NCBI GenBank assembly: GCA_030146445.1
Contig: JASLBT010000234.1
Coordinates: forward strand, 1 to 25,316
Source: Segetibacter sp.
Lineage (GTDB): Bacteria; Bacteroidota; Bacteroidia; Chitinophagales; Chitinophagaceae
Reading direction: 5' to 3'
DNA length: 25,316 nt
Below the pieces are notes generated by a model, which saw only the letters and a list, made by a program, of their open reading frames with translations, was not told the origin of the DNA and did not search any database. This document shows, piece by piece, positions 24,043 through 25,316 of the stretch (position 1 is the first letter of the stretch; the number at the start of each line of letters is the position of its first letter). A program made the translations under genes and the position numbers.

Positions 24043-24585
24043 TCATTCCAGCTGCAAGTATGCCGGCGGTACGTGATCCGTTAGCCAAACCTTATTTTTC
24101 GACAAGAAAAAATGGTGACCGTTGGCGTGCATCGCGGCAGCATTAACCAACAATATCACCGGCTTTCCCCTTCTGGCACCAACTTGTGTGGCGGTTTCGA
24201 TGTTTTCACTAAGGTGTACATGTTGTCTGCCTTGCTTTTGCAATCCATTGTTGACTATTGCGGCTACAAACTGTTGAGCCGTTCCATGATAAAGCAGTGC
24301 CGGTGGTTTAATGGGCTGGAGGTTTAAATTGATGCTTACCGAATGTCCCTGGCTTGCGCGTATGAGAGTAACATCATCATTATAGGCGAACCGTTGTTTA
24401 CTGTTGGTGCGCACGACTTCGTCAAGCATTGACCTATCGATGGCAGTACCTTTTCTGTTGATAGCTGCGATAAGCTCATCAATTGGTGTCCACCCGCTTT
24501 CATCCAGCTTTATACCAACGTACCCCGGCTGGTGACGCAACACAAGGCTTAATAATTTACTCAGTTGTACCAGGTTTTTGCTCAT
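24043..24585 (-). CDS. kptA: RNA 2'-phosphotransferase (Tpt1/KptA)
   Basis: An NAD+-dependent enzyme that removes a 2'-phosphate from RNA, releasing ADP-ribose 1'',2''-cyclic phosphate and nicotinamide; in eukaryotes it finishes tRNA splicing. The 180-residue protein has both domains: the N-terminal winged helix with Arg17-His18 (LRHQP) and KQRFAYND, then the ADP-ribosyltransferase-like part with IRASQGHS (75-82), YHGT (99-102), HVHLSE (122-127), GARRGKPV (136-143) and VWLTDHVPP. ATG 24585 gives the family start SKNLVQLSKLLSLVLRH; ATG 24597, or TTG 24624, are alternatives. Bacterial substrates are uncertain because most bacteria lack the yeast-type ligase pathway. The gene is bracketed by two inverted hairpin repeats. 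Confidence 0.93.
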   Translation of the reverse strand: MSKNLVQLSKLLSLVLRHQPGYVGIKLDESGWTPIDELIAAINRKGTAIDRSMLDEVVRTNSKQRFAYNDDVTLIRASQGHSVSINLNLQPIKPPALLYHGTAQQFVAAIVNNGLQKQGRQHVHLSENIETATQVGARRGKPVILLVNAAAMHANGHHFFLSKNKVWLTDHVPPAYLQLE

Positions 24586-24648
24586 GGTTGCCTGCATTTG
24601 ACGGTGTTCAGTTGACGTAGACAAACTACTTTTCCCGCCTGGTTTGTA

Positions 24649-24683
24649 GTTGCCCGCCCCTTGAGCCGAAGGTGAGACGGGTG
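24649..24683 (-). repeat. GC-rich hairpin repeat, copy C (inverted relative to B)
   Basis: On the minus strand it begins CACCCGTC and ends GGGCGGGCAAC, the same ends as copy B, but the interior is different (TCACCTTCGGCTCAAG instead of CGACTGCGCAGC). The ends are conserved and the loop varies, as expected of a hairpin kept for its structure or as a mobile repeat. It lies upstream of kptA. Confidence 0.6.
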
Positions 24684-24690
24684 ATACTGT

Positions 24691-24718
24691 GCATGAAAAA
24701 GCCCCGCAAAAGCAGGGC
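24691..24718 (-). terminator. Intrinsic terminator of the acyl-CoA dehydrogenase gene
   Basis: On the minus strand GCCCTGC (24718-24712), loop TTTT, GCGGGGC (24707-24701) with one T-G wobble, then TTTTT (24700-24696). It lies 20 nt after the stop codon at 24739. Confidence 0.8.
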
Positions 24719-24738
24719 CCGGGAAATTGAAAGTTCTT

Positions 24739-25275
24739 CTAAAGGGGATATCTTCCATCGGAAATGTATTTTGCAGCGATCCTCCTGCGGGCTTCTTTCA
24801 CGTTAAAAGGTTCGGTTTTCGTGAATCGCTTCAAGCCAAGCAGCATCATTCGCTGCTCATCACCTTCTGCAAATGCGTTTATCGCATCCTTGCCATATTT
24901 GTTGATCCGGTCTGCGGCATCAGCGATATAGGTCTTAACCATATCGTTTTCGATCTGCACTGAATTAGGGCCATTTCTTTCGGCAAGCTTAATCAATCTT
25001 AGCAGGCCACTTTCAGCATTGAACGTTTCAATGGCCATGTCGGCAATGTTCATGAGCACTTCCTGCTCCTGTTCAAGCTTAACCATAAACTTTTGAACAG
25101 CAGCTCCGGCGGTCATCAGTATCGCCTTTTTAAAATTCGATATGGCTTTAAGTTCTTTTGCAAATGGCGTATCATCATCGTTATTGAAATCGGGAATGCT
25201 CATCAGCTCTTTTTGTACGCTCATCGCAGGGCCCATGAGGTCGAGCCTGCCCTTCATTGCACGCTTAAGCATCAT
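24739..25275 (-). CDS. Acyl-CoA dehydrogenase, C-terminal fragment (5' end missing)
   Basis: The 178 visible residues are the C-terminal extension found in the roughly 600-residue, very-long-chain-type acyl-CoA dehydrogenases of Bacteroidota. MMLKRAMKGRLDLMGPAM, SVQKELMSIPDF and the helical tail ending RRRIAAKYISDGRYPL are typical. The enzyme forms trans-2-enoyl-CoA in beta-oxidation. The Met at 25275 is internal in the family, not a start. The catalytic dehydrogenase core should lie beyond the window, but the sequence there is interrupted by a perfect inverted repeat (25259-25316) that turns the reading back on itself, so the gene cannot be followed. Whether the real gene is intact cannot be judged here. 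Confidence 0.85.
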   Translation of the reverse strand: MMLKRAMKGRLDLMGPAMSVQKELMSIPDFNNDDDTPFAKELKAISNFKKAILMTAGAAVQKFMVKLEQEQEVLMNIADMAIETFNAESGLLRLIKLAERNGPNSVQIENDMVKTYIADAADRINKYGKDAINAFAEGDEQRMMLLGLKRFTKTEPFNVKEARRRIAAKYISDGRYPL

Positions 25276-25316
25276 ATAAACCGCTTGCTAACGGTTGATA
25301 TGATGCTTAAGCGTGC
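25259..25316. repeat. 19-bp perfect inverted repeat at the window end (fold-back)
   Basis: GCACGCTTAAGCATCATAT (25259-25277) and ATATGATGCTTAAGCGTGC (25298-25316) are exact reverse complements, separated by 20 bases. The left arm is acyl-CoA dehydrogenase coding sequence on the minus strand. The spacer plus right arm on the plus strand (25276-25316) read INRLLTVDMMLKRA, the residues that precede and overlap MMLKRAMKG in the same family. Confidence 0.9.

Noticed and set aside
1..25316. CRISPR arrays, tRNA or rRNA genes, prophage or complete insertion sequences
   Set aside because: No evenly spaced repeat array, no tRNA cloverleaf with a TTCGA-type arm, and no transposase or integrase frame was found in intergenic sequence.

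Overview
The window looks like the chromosome of a Bacteroidota bacterium, most likely a member of Chitinophagaceae or a close relative. The evidence is the gene families (small DUF2007 protein beside CdsA, single-chain membrane phosphatidylserine decarboxylase family protein, YjjG-type HAD, LpxD-like paralogue, zinc-finger PheS), weak or absent Shine-Dalgarno sites, and several upstream boxes matching the Bacteroidota promoter pattern TTTG ... TAnnTTTG. No rRNA, tRNA, CRISPR array, transposase, phage gene or complete mobile element was recognised. Nearly all genes are housekeeping or central metabolism, and no new multi-gene system is evident.

Layout. 1-3.2 kb, all minus strand: aldo/keto reductase, a small secreted or membrane Ser/Thr-rich protein, an NlpC/P60 lipoprotein, a disordered 95-aa protein and an FlbD-like 71-aa protein. 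3.5-7.9 kb, plus strand: RhlE-type DEAD-box helicase, CPBP membrane protease, DUF2007 protein, CdsA and a phosphatidylserine decarboxylase, which form an RNA helicase plus membrane phospholipid block. 8.3-11.3 kb: small conserved-type protein, YjjG phosphatase (minus), SDR oxidoreductase and PheS. 11.7-15.5 kb: fatty acid desaturase, 3-hydroxyacyl-CoA dehydrogenase with an extended-SDR epimerase-like gene, and an LpxD-like acyltransferase running the other way. 15.5-16.4 kb: about 0.9 kb without a gene, ending in a structured element and an intrinsic terminator that stops 9 nt before the RluE-type pseudouridine synthase. 17.1-18 kb: a decayed cupin/JmjC-like gene. 18.2-19.8 kb, minus: KorB-type 2-oxoacid:ferredoxin oxidoreductase beta subunit and an AhpD-like protein. 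19.9-23.7 kb, plus: gnd-zwf-pgl, the complete oxidative pentose phosphate branch as one operon. 24.0-25.3 kb, minus: KptA/Tpt1 RNA 2'-phosphotransferase and the C-terminal part of an acyl-CoA dehydrogenase.

The items most worth a second look are: (1) the terminator and folded leader directly in front of rluE; (2) the right end of the window, a 19-bp perfect inverted repeat that folds the acyl-CoA dehydrogenase gene back on itself and looks like a chimeric or contig-end artefact; (3) the frameshifted cupin-like pseudogene; (4) a GC-rich hairpin repeat present three times, two copies in opposite orientation bracketing kptA. All calls come from reading the sequence by eye; no database search or folding program was run.
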